A stretch of 64,000 bases of DNA from Salinispora fenicalii. GTDB lineage: Bacteria > Actinomycetota > Actinomycetes > Mycobacteriales > Micromonosporaceae. Under the pieces are notes generated by a model, which was given only the letters and a program-made list of their open reading frames with translations, did no database searches and was not told the origin of the DNA. The translations under genes and the position numbers were made by a program. The stretch covers positions 497,062 to 561,061 of the forward strand of contig NZ_KI911471.1 in NCBI RefSeq assembly GCF_000514815.1, read 5' to 3'. Numbering within the stretch: the first letter of the stretch is position 1; each line of letters opens with the position of its first letter. This document shows positions 19,104 through 27,351 of this stretch, piece after piece.

Positions 19104-20344
19104 CCGCGGTCATCACCGGGATGGGTTTGTACACCCCGGTGGGCCGGGGCGTCGAGGCCACCTTCGAGGCGTTGTGCACCGGCCGCTCCGGGCTGGCTCG
19201 CCCGCCGGCCGACCACCCCGCCGCCGAAGCCCTGGAGGTCGCCGGGGTGCTGCCGGCGATCGACCCGCGGTCGGTGTCGTCCGGTCCGGACTCCAAGGTG
19301 CTGGACCGGATCGTGCTGCTCGCCCTGCTCACCGCCGCGGATGCGTTGGCTGACGCCGGCATCGAGGTGGGGCGGGACGTTGCTCCGGAGCGGACGGCGG
19401 TCATCGTCGGCGGGGTCGGCGGGCTGGCCACCCTGGAGACGCAGGTGCTCACTCGGGCGGCCCGGGGTCGAGCGGGAGTCAGCCCGTACCTGCTCACCGG
19501 GGTGCTACCGAACATGCCGTCGGCCCGGATCGCGATCCGACACGGTATTCGGGGGTACAGCTCCTCGGTCGGCACCGCCTGCGCCTCCGGGGTTCAGGCG
19601 ATCGCCGACGCCGTTCGGCTGATTCGGGCCGGCGAGGCCGACGTGGTGCTCTGCGGGGCCAGCGAGGCGCCGCTCTTCCCGACCTTCGCGGACACCTTCG
19701 GCAACGCCCGAGCTCTCGCCCGCGGGTGGGCCGACCCGACGGAGGCCAGCCGACCGTTCGACCTTCGCCGCAACGGGTTCGTGTTGGCCGAAGGTGCGGC
19801 GCTGTTGGTGCTGGAGAGCGCCGCACACGCCGCTGCCCGGGGCGCTACCGGCTACGCGGAGATCGCCGGGTATGGCGTGACGACCGACGCATACCATCCG
19901 ACCGCACCCCGGCCGGACGGCACCGGCGCGGCGGCGACGATCCGACGGGCGCTCACCGGCCGCCGCGTGCCGGTGCCGGCCGCCGAAGTCGGCTACGTCA
20001 ACGCGCACGGCACCGGGACCAAGCTCGGCGACATCGCCGAGACCACGGCACTCACCGAGGTCTTCGGTGCGAACGGGGTACCGGTCAGCTCCACCAAGGC
20101 GCTCACCGGCCACCTGCTCGGGGCCTCCGGAGTGCTGGAGACGGCGGCGACCGCACTGGCACTCGGGCGGGGTCTGTTGCCGCCGACCTGGAACCTCGAC
20201 GACCCGGATCCGGAGTGCCCGGCTGATCACATCCGGAAGGAGCCCCGGGCAACCGAGACCGGCTATGCGCTGACCAACTCCTTCGGCTTCGGGGGGCAGA
20301 ACGTGAGCCTGCTGCTCGCGCGGGCCGCCCGGCCCCGGACTTGA
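19100..20344 (+). CDS. Complete beta-ketoacyl synthase of cluster B (FabF-like)
   Basis: A 414-residue KS with the full Cys-His-His triad: SSVGTACASGVQAIAD (Cys161), VNAHGTGTKLGD (His303) and STKALTGHLLGASG (His338). It is closer in pattern to FabF and type II polyene KS enzymes than to the KS-alpha at 9448. It should elongate chains on ACP1 or ACP2. No ketoreductase, dehydratase or enoyl reductase lies nearby, so chains would stay as beta-keto esters or use fatty-acid enzymes encoded elsewhere. It overlaps ligase 2 by four bases. A small hairpin (CGGGCG/CGCCCG, 20360-20374) lies in the 67-base gap that follows. Confidence 0.9.
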   Translation: MTAVITGMGLYTPVGRGVEATFEALCTGRSGLARPPADHPAAEALEVAGVLPAIDPRSVSSGPDSKVLDRIVLLALLTAADALADAGIEVGRDVAPERTAVIVGGVGGLATLETQVLTRAARGRAGVSPYLLTGVLPNMPSARIAIRHGIRGYSSSVGTACASGVQAIADAVRLIRAGEADVVLCGASEAPLFPTFADTFGNARALARGWADPTEASRPFDLRRNGFVLAEGAALLVLESAAHAAARGATGYAEIAGYGVTTDAYHPTAPRPDGTGAAATIRRALTGRRVPVPAAEVGYVNAHGTGTKLGDIAETTALTEVFGANGVPVSSTKALTGHLLGASGVLETAATALALGRGLLPPTWNLDDPDPECPADHIRKEPRATETGYALTNSFGFGGQNVSLLLARAARPRT

Positions 20345-20411
20345 CGGTGCAACCTTTCGCGGGCGGAGCGCCCGTACGACCAGTGCGGGGAACTGTGGGA
20401 AAGGCTAGGAC

Positions 20412-21515
20412 ATGGACATCCGTGGAATAGACCACATTGAACTCTACGTAGACGATACCCGCCAGTCCGCCGCGTACTTCGGTAACGCGGTGGGGCTGCG
20501 GCCTCGTGGCCAGGGTGGCCCGGAGACCGGGTTGACCGGGCAGCGGTCGCTGCTGCTACGGCACGCCGACATCCGGTTGCTGCTCACCTCCGGGCTGACC
20601 GCCGATCATCCGGCGGCGGCCTATGTGCGGCAGCATGGCGATGGCATCGCCGTGGTCGCCCTGGCGGTTGACAACGCCGCCGAGGCGTACGCCGAACTGC
20701 TGGCCCGGGGCGCGGTCGGAGAACTGCCGCCGACCACCACCACCAGTGCGGACGCCGAGATCGTCATCGCCGAGGTGGCGGGCTTTGCCGATGTGCGGCA
20801 CCGCTTGGTCGAGCGCCGTCGAGGTGGGCGCGACTTCTTGCCGGGCCTGGCGGAATTGCCGCCGGTAGGGGAGGCCACCGACCACTTGCTCGCCGAGATC
20901 GACCACCTGGCGGTCTGCGTGCCGCCAGGGCAACTCGCCGAGACGGTTCGCGGCTACCGAGAGATCTTCGGTTTCAACGAGATCTTCCACGAGTACGTGG
21001 AGGTCGACGGCCAGGCGATGAACTCCACCGTGGTGCAGAGCCGGTCCGGGCGGGTGACCTTGGTGCTGCTCGAACCGGACACCAGCCGGCGGGCTGGGCA
21101 GATCGACGCGTTCCTTGCCCAGCACTCCGGCGCGGGCGTGCAGCACCTCGGGTTGCGGACCGACGACATCATCGCGGCGGTCGGTGCGTTGCGCCAGCGC
21201 GGGGTGCGATTCGCGCGTACCCCGGCGGCCTACTACGACGACCTGGAGACCCGGGTCGGCCGGATCGACGGGTCCGTGGACCAGTTGCGGGAATTCGGGG
21301 TGCTGGTTGACCGGGACCACGACGGCCAACTGCTGCAGATCTTCACGGAGTCGATGCACGTGCGTCGCACGCTCTTCCTGGAGCTGATCGAGCGGCGCGG
21401 GGCGCGGACCTTCGGCAGCGGCAACATCAAAGCACTCTATGAGGCCAAGGAACGGGAATTGGCGGTGTCGGCCTCCGTCGGAGGTCTAGCCGCTACCCAG
21501 GAGGTGACGGGATGA
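20412..21515 (+). CDS. hmaS: 4-hydroxymandelate synthase (HmaS-type 2-oxo acid dioxygenase)
   Basis: A 367-residue vicinal-oxygen-chelate dioxygenase related to 4-hydroxyphenylpyruvate dioxygenase. Iron ligands are His165 (AEIDHLAVCV), His245 (GAGVQHLGLRT) and Glu324 (LFLELIER). The C-terminal helix motif reads FGSGNIKALYEA. Ile339 stands where ring-migrating HPPD enzymes have Phe, and Ile or Val at this site is a known HmaS hallmark. It converts 4-hydroxyphenylpyruvate to 4-hydroxymandelate, step one of 4-hydroxyphenylglycine synthesis. The partner enzymes are encoded at 33973 and 35076. HPPD activity (homogentisate) is the alternative. Confidence 0.88.
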   Translation: MDIRGIDHIELYVDDTRQSAAYFGNAVGLRPRGQGGPETGLTGQRSLLLRHADIRLLLTSGLTADHPAAAYVRQHGDGIAVVALAVDNAAEAYAELLARGAVGELPPTTTTSADAEIVIAEVAGFADVRHRLVERRRGGRDFLPGLAELPPVGEATDHLLAEIDHLAVCVPPGQLAETVRGYREIFGFNEIFHEYVEVDGQAMNSTVVQSRSGRVTLVLLEPDTSRRAGQIDAFLAQHSGAGVQHLGLRTDDIIAAVGALRQRGVRFARTPAAYYDDLETRVGRIDGSVDQLREFGVLVDRDHDGQLLQIFTESMHVRRTLFLELIERRGARTFGSGNIKALYEAKERELAVSASVGGLAATQEVTG

Positions 21516-22441
21516 CCATTACTGATTTCGATCCACATCTGACCGATGAGGAGAGGTCGCTACTCCCCTCTGATGAGGACGTGGCGTTCTATGCCGAGCA
21601 CGGCTGGTATATGTCCAAGAAGTTGCTCACCGACGACGAGGTGGACACGCTCGCCGCGGCTACCGACCGCTACTACGCCGGTGAACGGCACCGCCGGCTA
21701 CCGGTGCAGCCCCCGAAGCTCGCGTACTGGGAACCAGCCAAGGGTGCGGTGCAGCGGCACAACGACTACGTCCACCATGAACACGACGGGCTCGGGGCGA
21801 TCCTGCGTAAGCCCCTGATCGGGGCGGTTGCCGCCCGGCTGGCACAGGCTGACGAGATCCGGATCTTCCAGTCCACACTGATTCTCAAGCCGCCGATCGA
21901 CGGGGAACCGTCGAATATCGTGCCCTGGCACTTCGACAAGCACTACTGGGCCTCCTCGTCGTCGGAGCGAATGCTGACCGCCTTTATTCCGTTCCACGAC
22001 TGCGATGAGGAGCTGGGCACCATTGTCATGGTCGACGGCTCGCACCAGTGGGCCGAAGTCGGTGCCGACGACACCGTGGTGCGGCACTTCGCCGACCGCG
22101 ACCGCGACCAACTCGACGACATGCTGGCCCGCAACGCCGGACACAACGGCGCCGAAATCCGGAAGATCCCGATGGTGATCCCGAAGGGGCACATGAGCTT
22201 CCACCACTGCCGGACCTACCACGGCAGCGGTGCGAACGTCAGCGGACGACCCCGCCAGGCGATCTCACTGCACCTGCAGGACGGCGACAACAGGTGGCGG
22301 GAATTCCCGCTCTCCACCGGCGAAAACGCCGCGTACAACCACGACGTGCTGGTTCGCCGTACCGACGACGGACGGCCGGACTACGCGGACCCCGAATACT
22401 GCCCGGTTATCTGGCGTCACCACGCCAAGCAGGGAGGCTGA
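21512..22441 (+). CDS. PhyH-family Fe(II)/2-oxoglutarate-type dioxygenase
   Basis: A 309-residue phytanoyl-CoA dioxygenase-like enzyme. The iron facial triad is visible as His140 and Asp142 in IVPWHFDKHYW and His237 in CRTYHGSGANVS. Arg246 or Arg248 is placed to bind 2-oxoglutarate. A conserved CDEELGTIVMVDGSHQW block supports the family. It should hydroxylate, desaturate or cyclise a small or carrier-bound substrate. The start overlaps the hmaS stop (ATGA), so it is co-translated with hydroxymandelate formation and may act on that or a later intermediate. Confidence 0.85.
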   Translation: MTITDFDPHLTDEERSLLPSDEDVAFYAEHGWYMSKKLLTDDEVDTLAAATDRYYAGERHRRLPVQPPKLAYWEPAKGAVQRHNDYVHHEHDGLGAILRKPLIGAVAARLAQADEIRIFQSTLILKPPIDGEPSNIVPWHFDKHYWASSSSERMLTAFIPFHDCDEELGTIVMVDGSHQWAEVGADDTVVRHFADRDRDQLDDMLARNAGHNGAEIRKIPMVIPKGHMSFHHCRTYHGSGANVSGRPRQAISLHLQDGDNRWREFPLSTGENAAYNHDVLVRRTDDGRPDYADPEYCPVIWRHHAKQGG

Positions 22442-22444
22442 GCT

Positions 22445-23257
22445 ATGTCACGGTACGACTGGGGAAAGACGCACCCCGGAATCGAGCGGCTGGAAAAGGC
22501 GGTGACCGACAGTCGGGACCGGGTGGTCAAGCACCCGCTCTACGCCAGCCTGGACAACCATGCGGCGCTGGTCACCTTCATGGAGCACCACGTCTTCGCG
22601 GTCTGGGACTTCATGTCCCTGCTCAAGTCGCTGCAGCGGCAGCTCACCTGTGTGACGGTCCCCTGGATCCCGACCGGGCCGACCGGCAGCCGTCGCCTGA
22701 TCAACGACATCGTGATGGTGGAGGAGAGCGACGAGCTGGGCGCGGGCTACCTCAGCCACTTCGAGCTCTACGTGCAGGGCATGACCGAGGCCGGCGCCGA
22801 CACCAAGCCGGTGGAGAAGTTGATCGAGTTGTTGCGCGCCGGCGGCTCGGTAACCGAGTCGTTGGCTGCGGCCGGGGCACCCGCCCCGTCCGCGGCGTTC
22901 GCGAGCACCACCTGGCGGATCATCGAAACCACCCCGGTGCACTGCCAGGCCGCGGCGTTCGCGTTCGGTCGGGAGGATCTGATCCCGGAGATGTTCACCC
23001 AGGTTGTCGCGGTCAACCACCAGTCGGGACGGCTGACCCAGTTCGTTGACTACCTGGAACGACACATCGAGGTCGATGGCGAGCAGCACACGCCCATGGC
23101 CATGCAGATGCTCGCCGACCTCTGCGGCGACGACGACACCAAGTGGCAGGAGTGCGCGGATACGGTCAACGCCGCGCTCGTCGCCCGCACCCAGTTGTGG
23201 GACGACATCCTCGCCGCGGTCAAGGGGGCTCCGGCAGCGGCAGCGGGGCGCGGGTGA
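22445..23257 (+). CDS. DUF3050 protein, heme-oxygenase-like fold, probable diiron enzyme
   Basis: A 270-residue all-helical protein of the DUF3050 family. The diagnostic block is [20 protein letters not shown] (from about residue 45), followed by VEESDELG and [10 protein letters not shown]. Glu47, Glu93/Glu94 and His105 or Glu107 are placed as in heme-oxygenase-like diiron oxidases (UndA, SznF, BesC type). Those enzymes perform decarboxylation, N-oxygenation or C-C cleavage. DUF3050 members have little functional description, so the reaction is open. The gene lies between the PhyH and E1-alpha genes, nearly overlapping both. Confidence 0.75.
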   Translation: MSRYDWGKTHPGIERLEKAVTDSRDRVVKHPLYASLDNHAALVTFMEHHVFAVWDFMSLLKSLQRQLTCVTVPWIPTGPTGSRRLINDIVMVEESDELGAGYLSHFELYVQGMTEAGADTKPVEKLIELLRAGGSVTESLAAAGAPAPSAAFASTTWRIIETTPVHCQAAAFAFGREDLIPEMFTQVVAVNHQSGRLTQFVDYLERHIEVDGEQHTPMAMQMLADLCGDDDTKWQECADTVNAALVARTQLWDDILAAVKGAPAAAAGRG

Positions 23258-24225
23258 GTGGAGCCGACCCGATCCGGCTCTACCGTACGGTGCGGCTGAT
23301 CCGTCGGTTCGAGGAGCGGGCGATCGAACTCGTCCGCTCCGGCCACATCGTCGGCGGAATTCATCCGTACCTGGGCCAGGAGGGGATCGCTGCCGGGGTG
23401 TGTGCGGCGCTACGCCCCGACGACGTGGTCGCCGGCACCCATCGGGGGCACGGGCACGTGCTCGCGAAGGGTGCCGACCCGGCCCGGATGATGGCGGAGC
23501 TGTGTGGTCGGGTGACGGGCCTGAACCGAGGCCGGGGCGGGTCGATGCACGCCGCTGACTTCGCCGCCGGCGTCCTCGGCGCCAACGCCATCGTCGGTGC
23601 GGGCGGCGCGATCGTGACCGGCGCCGTCTGGGCTCGGCGTCGGCGCGGTGAGGACCTGGTGGGGGTCAGCTTCCTCGGCGACGGCGCGGTCAACGAGGGG
23701 ATGCTGCTGGAGGCGTTCAACCTGGCCGCCCTCTGGCGGGTGCCGGTGCTGTTCGTCTGCGAGAACAACGGCTACGCCACCACCATGCCGGTGGCCGACG
23801 CGGTGGCCGGCAGCATCTCGGCGCGAGCGGAGGCGTTCGGCATCCGGGCGAGTACGGTGGACGGTCAGGACCCGGCCGCCGTACACGCCAGCACCGCTGC
23901 CGCCCTCGCCCGGATGCGCGCCGACGGTGGTCCCGAGTTCCTGGAGGCCCGGACGTACCGGTTCGACGCCCACCACACCTTCGAACACGCGGTCCGCCTC
24001 GACTATCGCTCGCCGGCGGAGGTTGCTCAGGGCCGCTCCCGGGACCCGGTGCAGATCGCCGGTTCCCGGCTGCCGGCCGCCGAGCGGGCGGCCATTGACG
24101 CCGACGTGGAGGCGGTACTCGAGGCGGCGGTGGCGGATGCCCTCGCCGCCGCCGAGCCCGACCCCGCCACCGCACTGGAGTATCTGTATGCCAGCGGGCT
24201 GACCGCCCGTACCGGAGGTGGGTAG
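23254..24225 (+). CDS. Thiamine-dependent dehydrogenase E1 alpha subunit
   Basis: A 323-residue E1-alpha of the pyruvate/branched-chain 2-oxo acid dehydrogenase type. It shows [15 protein letters not shown] and the thiamine diphosphate motif running from [16 protein letters not shown] (142 onward) to ENN (170-172). It forms an alpha2beta2 enzyme with the next gene and decarboxylates a 2-oxo acid to an enzyme-bound acyl or hydroxyalkyl unit. No E2 or E3 gene is present, so the acyl acceptor may be an ACP, CoA, or a carbonyl as in acyloin formation. PglB/PglC of phenylglycine pathways and AviB1/AviB2-like proteins are precedents for E1 pairs in such clusters. GTG start overlaps the DUF3050 stop. 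Confidence 0.87.
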   Translation: MSGADPIRLYRTVRLIRRFEERAIELVRSGHIVGGIHPYLGQEGIAAGVCAALRPDDVVAGTHRGHGHVLAKGADPARMMAELCGRVTGLNRGRGGSMHAADFAAGVLGANAIVGAGGAIVTGAVWARRRRGEDLVGVSFLGDGAVNEGMLLEAFNLAALWRVPVLFVCENNGYATTMPVADAVAGSISARAEAFGIRASTVDGQDPAAVHASTAAALARMRADGGPEFLEARTYRFDAHHTFEHAVRLDYRSPAEVAQGRSRDPVQIAGSRLPAAERAAIDADVEAVLEAAVADALAAAEPDPATALEYLYASGLTARTGGG

Positions 24226-25191
24226 ATGCCGCGGTTGTCCTACCGCAAGGCGCTCAACCGGGCGCTCGCCGACGAGTTGGCCCGCGACGAGGAGGTGTTC
24301 CTGCTCGGGGAGGACATCCAAGTCGCCGCGTCGGCGGTCACCGCCGGTCTACTGAAGCGCTTCGGCCCCGAGCGGGTCCGCGACACCCCGCTCTCGGAGC
24401 AGGCGTTCACCAGCTTCGCCACCGGTGCGGCGCTGGTCGGCGCCCGGCCGGTGGTGGAGTTCCAGATCCCCGCACTGCTGTTTCTGGTCTTCGAACAGAT
24501 CGTCAATCACGCGCACAAGTTCCCGTTGATGACCGGCGGCCAGTGCGCGGTGCCGGTCACCTACCTGGTGCCGGGGTCCGGCTCGCGTACCGGGTGGGCG
24601 GGGCAGCACTCCGACCACCCGTACAGCCTCTTTGCGCATGCGGGGGTGACCACTGTGGTACCAGCCACCCCGGCGGACGCGTACGGCCTGCTGGTGTCGG
24701 CGATCCGCTGCGACGACCCGGTGGTGGTCTTCGCTCCGGCCGCGGCGACGGAGCTCCGCGCTGACGTCAGTGACCCGGTGCCGGTGCCGTTGGGCCGGGG
24801 GCGGGTGCATCGAAGCGGAGATGATGTGACGGTGGTCGCCGTCGGGCATCTGGTGCACGACGCGCTCGCCGTCGCCGACGAGCTGGCCGGTGAGGTTTCG
24901 GTGGAGGTATTCGACCCACGCACCCTGTATCCGTTCGACTGGGACGGGTTGCTCGGCTCGGTCGCCCGGACCGGGCGGTTGGTGGTGGTCGATGACTCAA
25001 ACCGTTCCTGTGGCATCGCCGGCGAGATCATTGCCACTGTGGTCGAACAGGTACGACTGCACGCGCCACCGCGTCGGGTGACCCGTCCGGACGGTGCGGT
25101 GTTGCCGTTCGCCCCGGCCCTGGATCGAGCCGTACAACCGGGTCGTGAGCTGCTGCGGCACGCCATTGCCCACGTCAGCAAGGATGGATGA
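24226..25191 (+). CDS. Thiamine-dependent dehydrogenase E1 beta subunit
   Basis: A 321-residue E1-beta transketolase-like protein. RDTPLSEQAFTSFATGAALV holds the Glu that activates thiamine. GSGSRTGWAGQHSDHPYSLF stands for the usual GGHHSQ block, and FDPRTLYPFDWDGLL precedes the C-terminal domain. Its ATG begins directly after the E1-alpha stop codon, so the subunits are made together. Role and open questions are those of the alpha subunit; a 4-hydroxybenzoylformate or 4-hydroxyphenylpyruvate substrate is suggested only by its neighbours. Confidence 0.87.
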   Translation: MPRLSYRKALNRALADELARDEEVFLLGEDIQVAASAVTAGLLKRFGPERVRDTPLSEQAFTSFATGAALVGARPVVEFQIPALLFLVFEQIVNHAHKFPLMTGGQCAVPVTYLVPGSGSRTGWAGQHSDHPYSLFAHAGVTTVVPATPADAYGLLVSAIRCDDPVVVFAPAAATELRADVSDPVPVPLGRGRVHRSGDDVTVVAVGHLVHDALAVADELAGEVSVEVFDPRTLYPFDWDGLLGSVARTGRLVVVDDSNRSCGIAGEIIATVVEQVRLHAPPRRVTRPDGAVLPFAPALDRAVQPGRELLRHAIAHVSKDG

Positions 25192-25195
25192 CCAC

Positions 25196-26563
25196 ATGAC
25201 CGACGTTGACTACCGCTGGCCGTCGGCCGCGCAGGCCTGGCTGGATCTACCCGCTGACGTCCGTTCCGACCTGGTCTCCGCCGGGGTGGAGTCCTGGCGC
25301 GAGATCTTCGACGGCCGGGCTTCGTACAACCAGAAGTGGCGGCTGGCCCGACCGCCGGTGATGGACCGGATCTCGCTGCGGGTGCTCAACTCCGTCTGTG
25401 ACCGGCTCGCGCAGCTCATCTTCGAGTCGTGTCGGCGGCGGGCCAGAACGGCGGGGGAGCTACGCCACCTGCTTGGGATGCCGGCGGGGCAGAACCGGCT
25501 GCTCGACGAGGCCGAGCCGCTCACGGAGGCGTTGCTCGCCGGGTTCCGTCCGGACGTGCTGCTGAGCGACGGAGTACCGCGGGTGGTGGAGTACAACATC
25601 GACAGCAGCCTCGGCGGGGCACTCGACGCGGACACGACGGTACGGCGGTTCGTCGATCTCTATCGGCGGCGCGGCATCGACCGGGTCCGAATGGAGCCGG
25701 CGCCATCCGCAGTGGACATGCGGTTCGCGGCGATTCGGGACGGTCTTGGCTTGGCGGCCGGGGCGCGACTCGCGCTTTTGATCGACTTCGACGCCGAATA
25801 TCCGGGGCTGGAAGACCCGACGCGTTTCTACCGGAAGCTGGCGCCGGTGGTTGACCGCGCCGCCGTCGCCGGTCTGGACTTGATCGTTGCACCGGTTACG
25901 GAGGCCAGCCAGGACGCCGAGGGGCGGCTGGTGGTCCGGGGCGCCCCGGTTGACGGGCTGTTTCGGCTCTTCGTGCCGAATCGGGTCACACCGAGCGCCG
26001 GGGTGGATGCCTTGGAAGCGGCGGTGCGGGCGAAATCCGTGCCGATGTGGGTGTCGGCGGCAGCGTGGCTGCTCGGGAACAAGCAGGTGTTCGCCTGGCT
26101 CTGGGCGGACGCTGATGCGTTGCCGGCGGCCGACCGGGAGCTGATTCACCGCTATGTTCCGCAGACCTGGCTGTTCACTCCAGACCTGGTCGAGCAGGCG
26201 GTGGCGGACCGGCACGACCTGGTGGTCAAGCCGTCCGGTGGATCCGCCGGGGTGGACGTGCTGATCGGCCGGGAGACCGACCCGGAGGCCTGGCGGGAGG
26301 CGGTGGGCCGGTTCGCTCAGCAGGGCGGCTTCATTCTGCAACGCTTCGTGCGCGCCGACGAGGTACCAGTGGAGTTCGTGCATATGGAGACCGGGGAACT
26401 GGTCACCGCGGAGGTGCCGTACAGCATCGCTCCGTATCTCTTCGGCCGTCAGCCGGCCGGTGCGTGCGTTCGTATCGGCTTCCCCGGCAGCGCGGGAGTG
26501 CTCAACCTGGCTCGTGGCGTGCTCATTTCCGGCCTGCTGGTGACGGACCCACCGCCGTCCTGA
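25196..26563 (+). CDS. ATP-grasp-like ligase, probably circularly permuted
   Basis: A 455-residue protein without a close match that I recognise. The C-terminal third resembles an ATP-grasp fold: DLVVKPSGGSAGVDVLIGRE (Lys and Gly-rich loop), GGFILQRFVRADEVPVEF, and the tail SAGVLNLARGVLISGLLV, which is typical of circularly permuted ATP-grasp proteins. The middle has RVVEYNIDSSLGG, a possible metal/ATP segment. Such enzymes make amide or peptide bonds through acyl phosphates. In a cluster that supplies an unusual amino acid but has no NRPS module, it is a good candidate for the coupling enzyme. A start at 25184 is also possible. Confidence 0.6.
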   Translation: MTDVDYRWPSAAQAWLDLPADVRSDLVSAGVESWREIFDGRASYNQKWRLARPPVMDRISLRVLNSVCDRLAQLIFESCRRRARTAGELRHLLGMPAGQNRLLDEAEPLTEALLAGFRPDVLLSDGVPRVVEYNIDSSLGGALDADTTVRRFVDLYRRRGIDRVRMEPAPSAVDMRFAAIRDGLGLAAGARLALLIDFDAEYPGLEDPTRFYRKLAPVVDRAAVAGLDLIVAPVTEASQDAEGRLVVRGAPVDGLFRLFVPNRVTPSAGVDALEAAVRAKSVPMWVSAAAWLLGNKQVFAWLWADADALPAADRELIHRYVPQTWLFTPDLVEQAVADRHDLVVKPSGGSAGVDVLIGRETDPEAWREAVGRFAQQGGFILQRFVRADEVPVEFVHMETGELVTAEVPYSIAPYLFGRQPAGACVRIGFPGSAGVLNLARGVLISGLLVTDPPPS

Positions 26564-26614
26564 CCGGTCGGGCGGTGTCGTTCGCCGCGGGCCCCTTCGG
26601 TGCCGGTCGGCCCG

Positions 26615-27319
26615 TCAGGGCAGACCGCTGCGGTCAGCGTTCGCCGAACCGAGATGGTGCGCGAGGCAACGGAGCGTCTCCGCAGCGGCGATGGCGTCGC
26701 TGCGGGCGCTTCCGTGCCGGCCGTCGCTGCTGTAGATGGAGGGGTCAGCGGTCAGCGGATGATCGGTCAGGTGCACGTGGACCGTGCCCAGCCGACTGGC
26801 CACCACGCGGGTGTGTTCGGCCAGCCGGCGCAGGCGCACACCGAGGCCGGCGCGACGCGCCTCGGGCACGGCGGGGCTGTGCGACACGTCGAATATCCCC
26901 ACCGTGATGACCGTCGCCCCGGCGTGCTGTAGCGCCTCGACCATCCCGGTGATCTCGGCGTCCACCGCCTCGGCGTCGAAACTGGGCCGGAACGCGTCGT
27001 TGCCACCGCAGATGACCAGGGCGAGATCCGGTTTGAACTCCAGTGCCGGGCCGAGCTGGCTGGCCCGGACCTGGTATGCCCGCAGCCCGCGCAACCCAAG
27101 ATTGAGGTAGGCGAGTTCCGGCGCCCGAGCTCGTAGCTCGGCGGCTATCCGATCGGCCAACTGCACATCCGGGTAGCCGTCAACCGGCTCGCAGAGCCCC
27201 TCCGCGACGCTGTCGCCCAGCACCACGAAACGGCGCCACGGATGCCCCTGCAGCAGAGTCTGGCTCTCCTGCTCCTGCAGGCAGTAGGGATCGGTGGCTT
27301 CGCTTCGCGTCGCTGTCAT
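26615..27319 (-). CDS. Cytoplasmic SGNH/GDSL hydrolase or acyltransferase
   Basis: A 234-residue SGNH protein without a signal peptide. Block I is VVLGDSVAEGL (Ser nucleophile). Block II has LNLGLRG. Block III is ICGGNDAF. The C-terminal Asp-His pair may be SSDGRHGSARSD. Family members cleave or transfer esters. It is the last gene of a minus-strand group after the MFS gene, with a 32-base gap that includes TAACGT six bases before the ATG, so it may have its own leaderless transcript. Inside a biosynthetic cluster an intracellular SGNH enzyme could act as product esterase or as acyltransferase. Confidence 0.78.
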   Translation of the reverse strand: MTATRSEATDPYCLQEQESQTLLQGHPWRRFVVLGDSVAEGLCEPVDGYPDVQLADRIAAELRARAPELAYLNLGLRGLRAYQVRASQLGPALEFKPDLALVICGGNDAFRPSFDAEAVDAEITGMVEALQHAGATVITVGIFDVSHSPAVPEARRAGLGVRLRRLAEHTRVVASRLGTVHVHLTDHPLTADPSIYSSDGRHGSARSDAIAAAETLRCLAHHLGSANADRSGLP

Positions 27320-27351
27320 GATCGGACGTTAGCGCAGCCGGCGCCGGGGTG

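Noticed and set aside
20412-21515. HPPD of tyrosine catabolism instead of HmaS
   Set aside because: The FGSGNIKALYEA helix has Ile at the position where HPPD has Phe, and Hmo and HpgT homologs are present in the same cluster. HPPD activity is not fully excluded.
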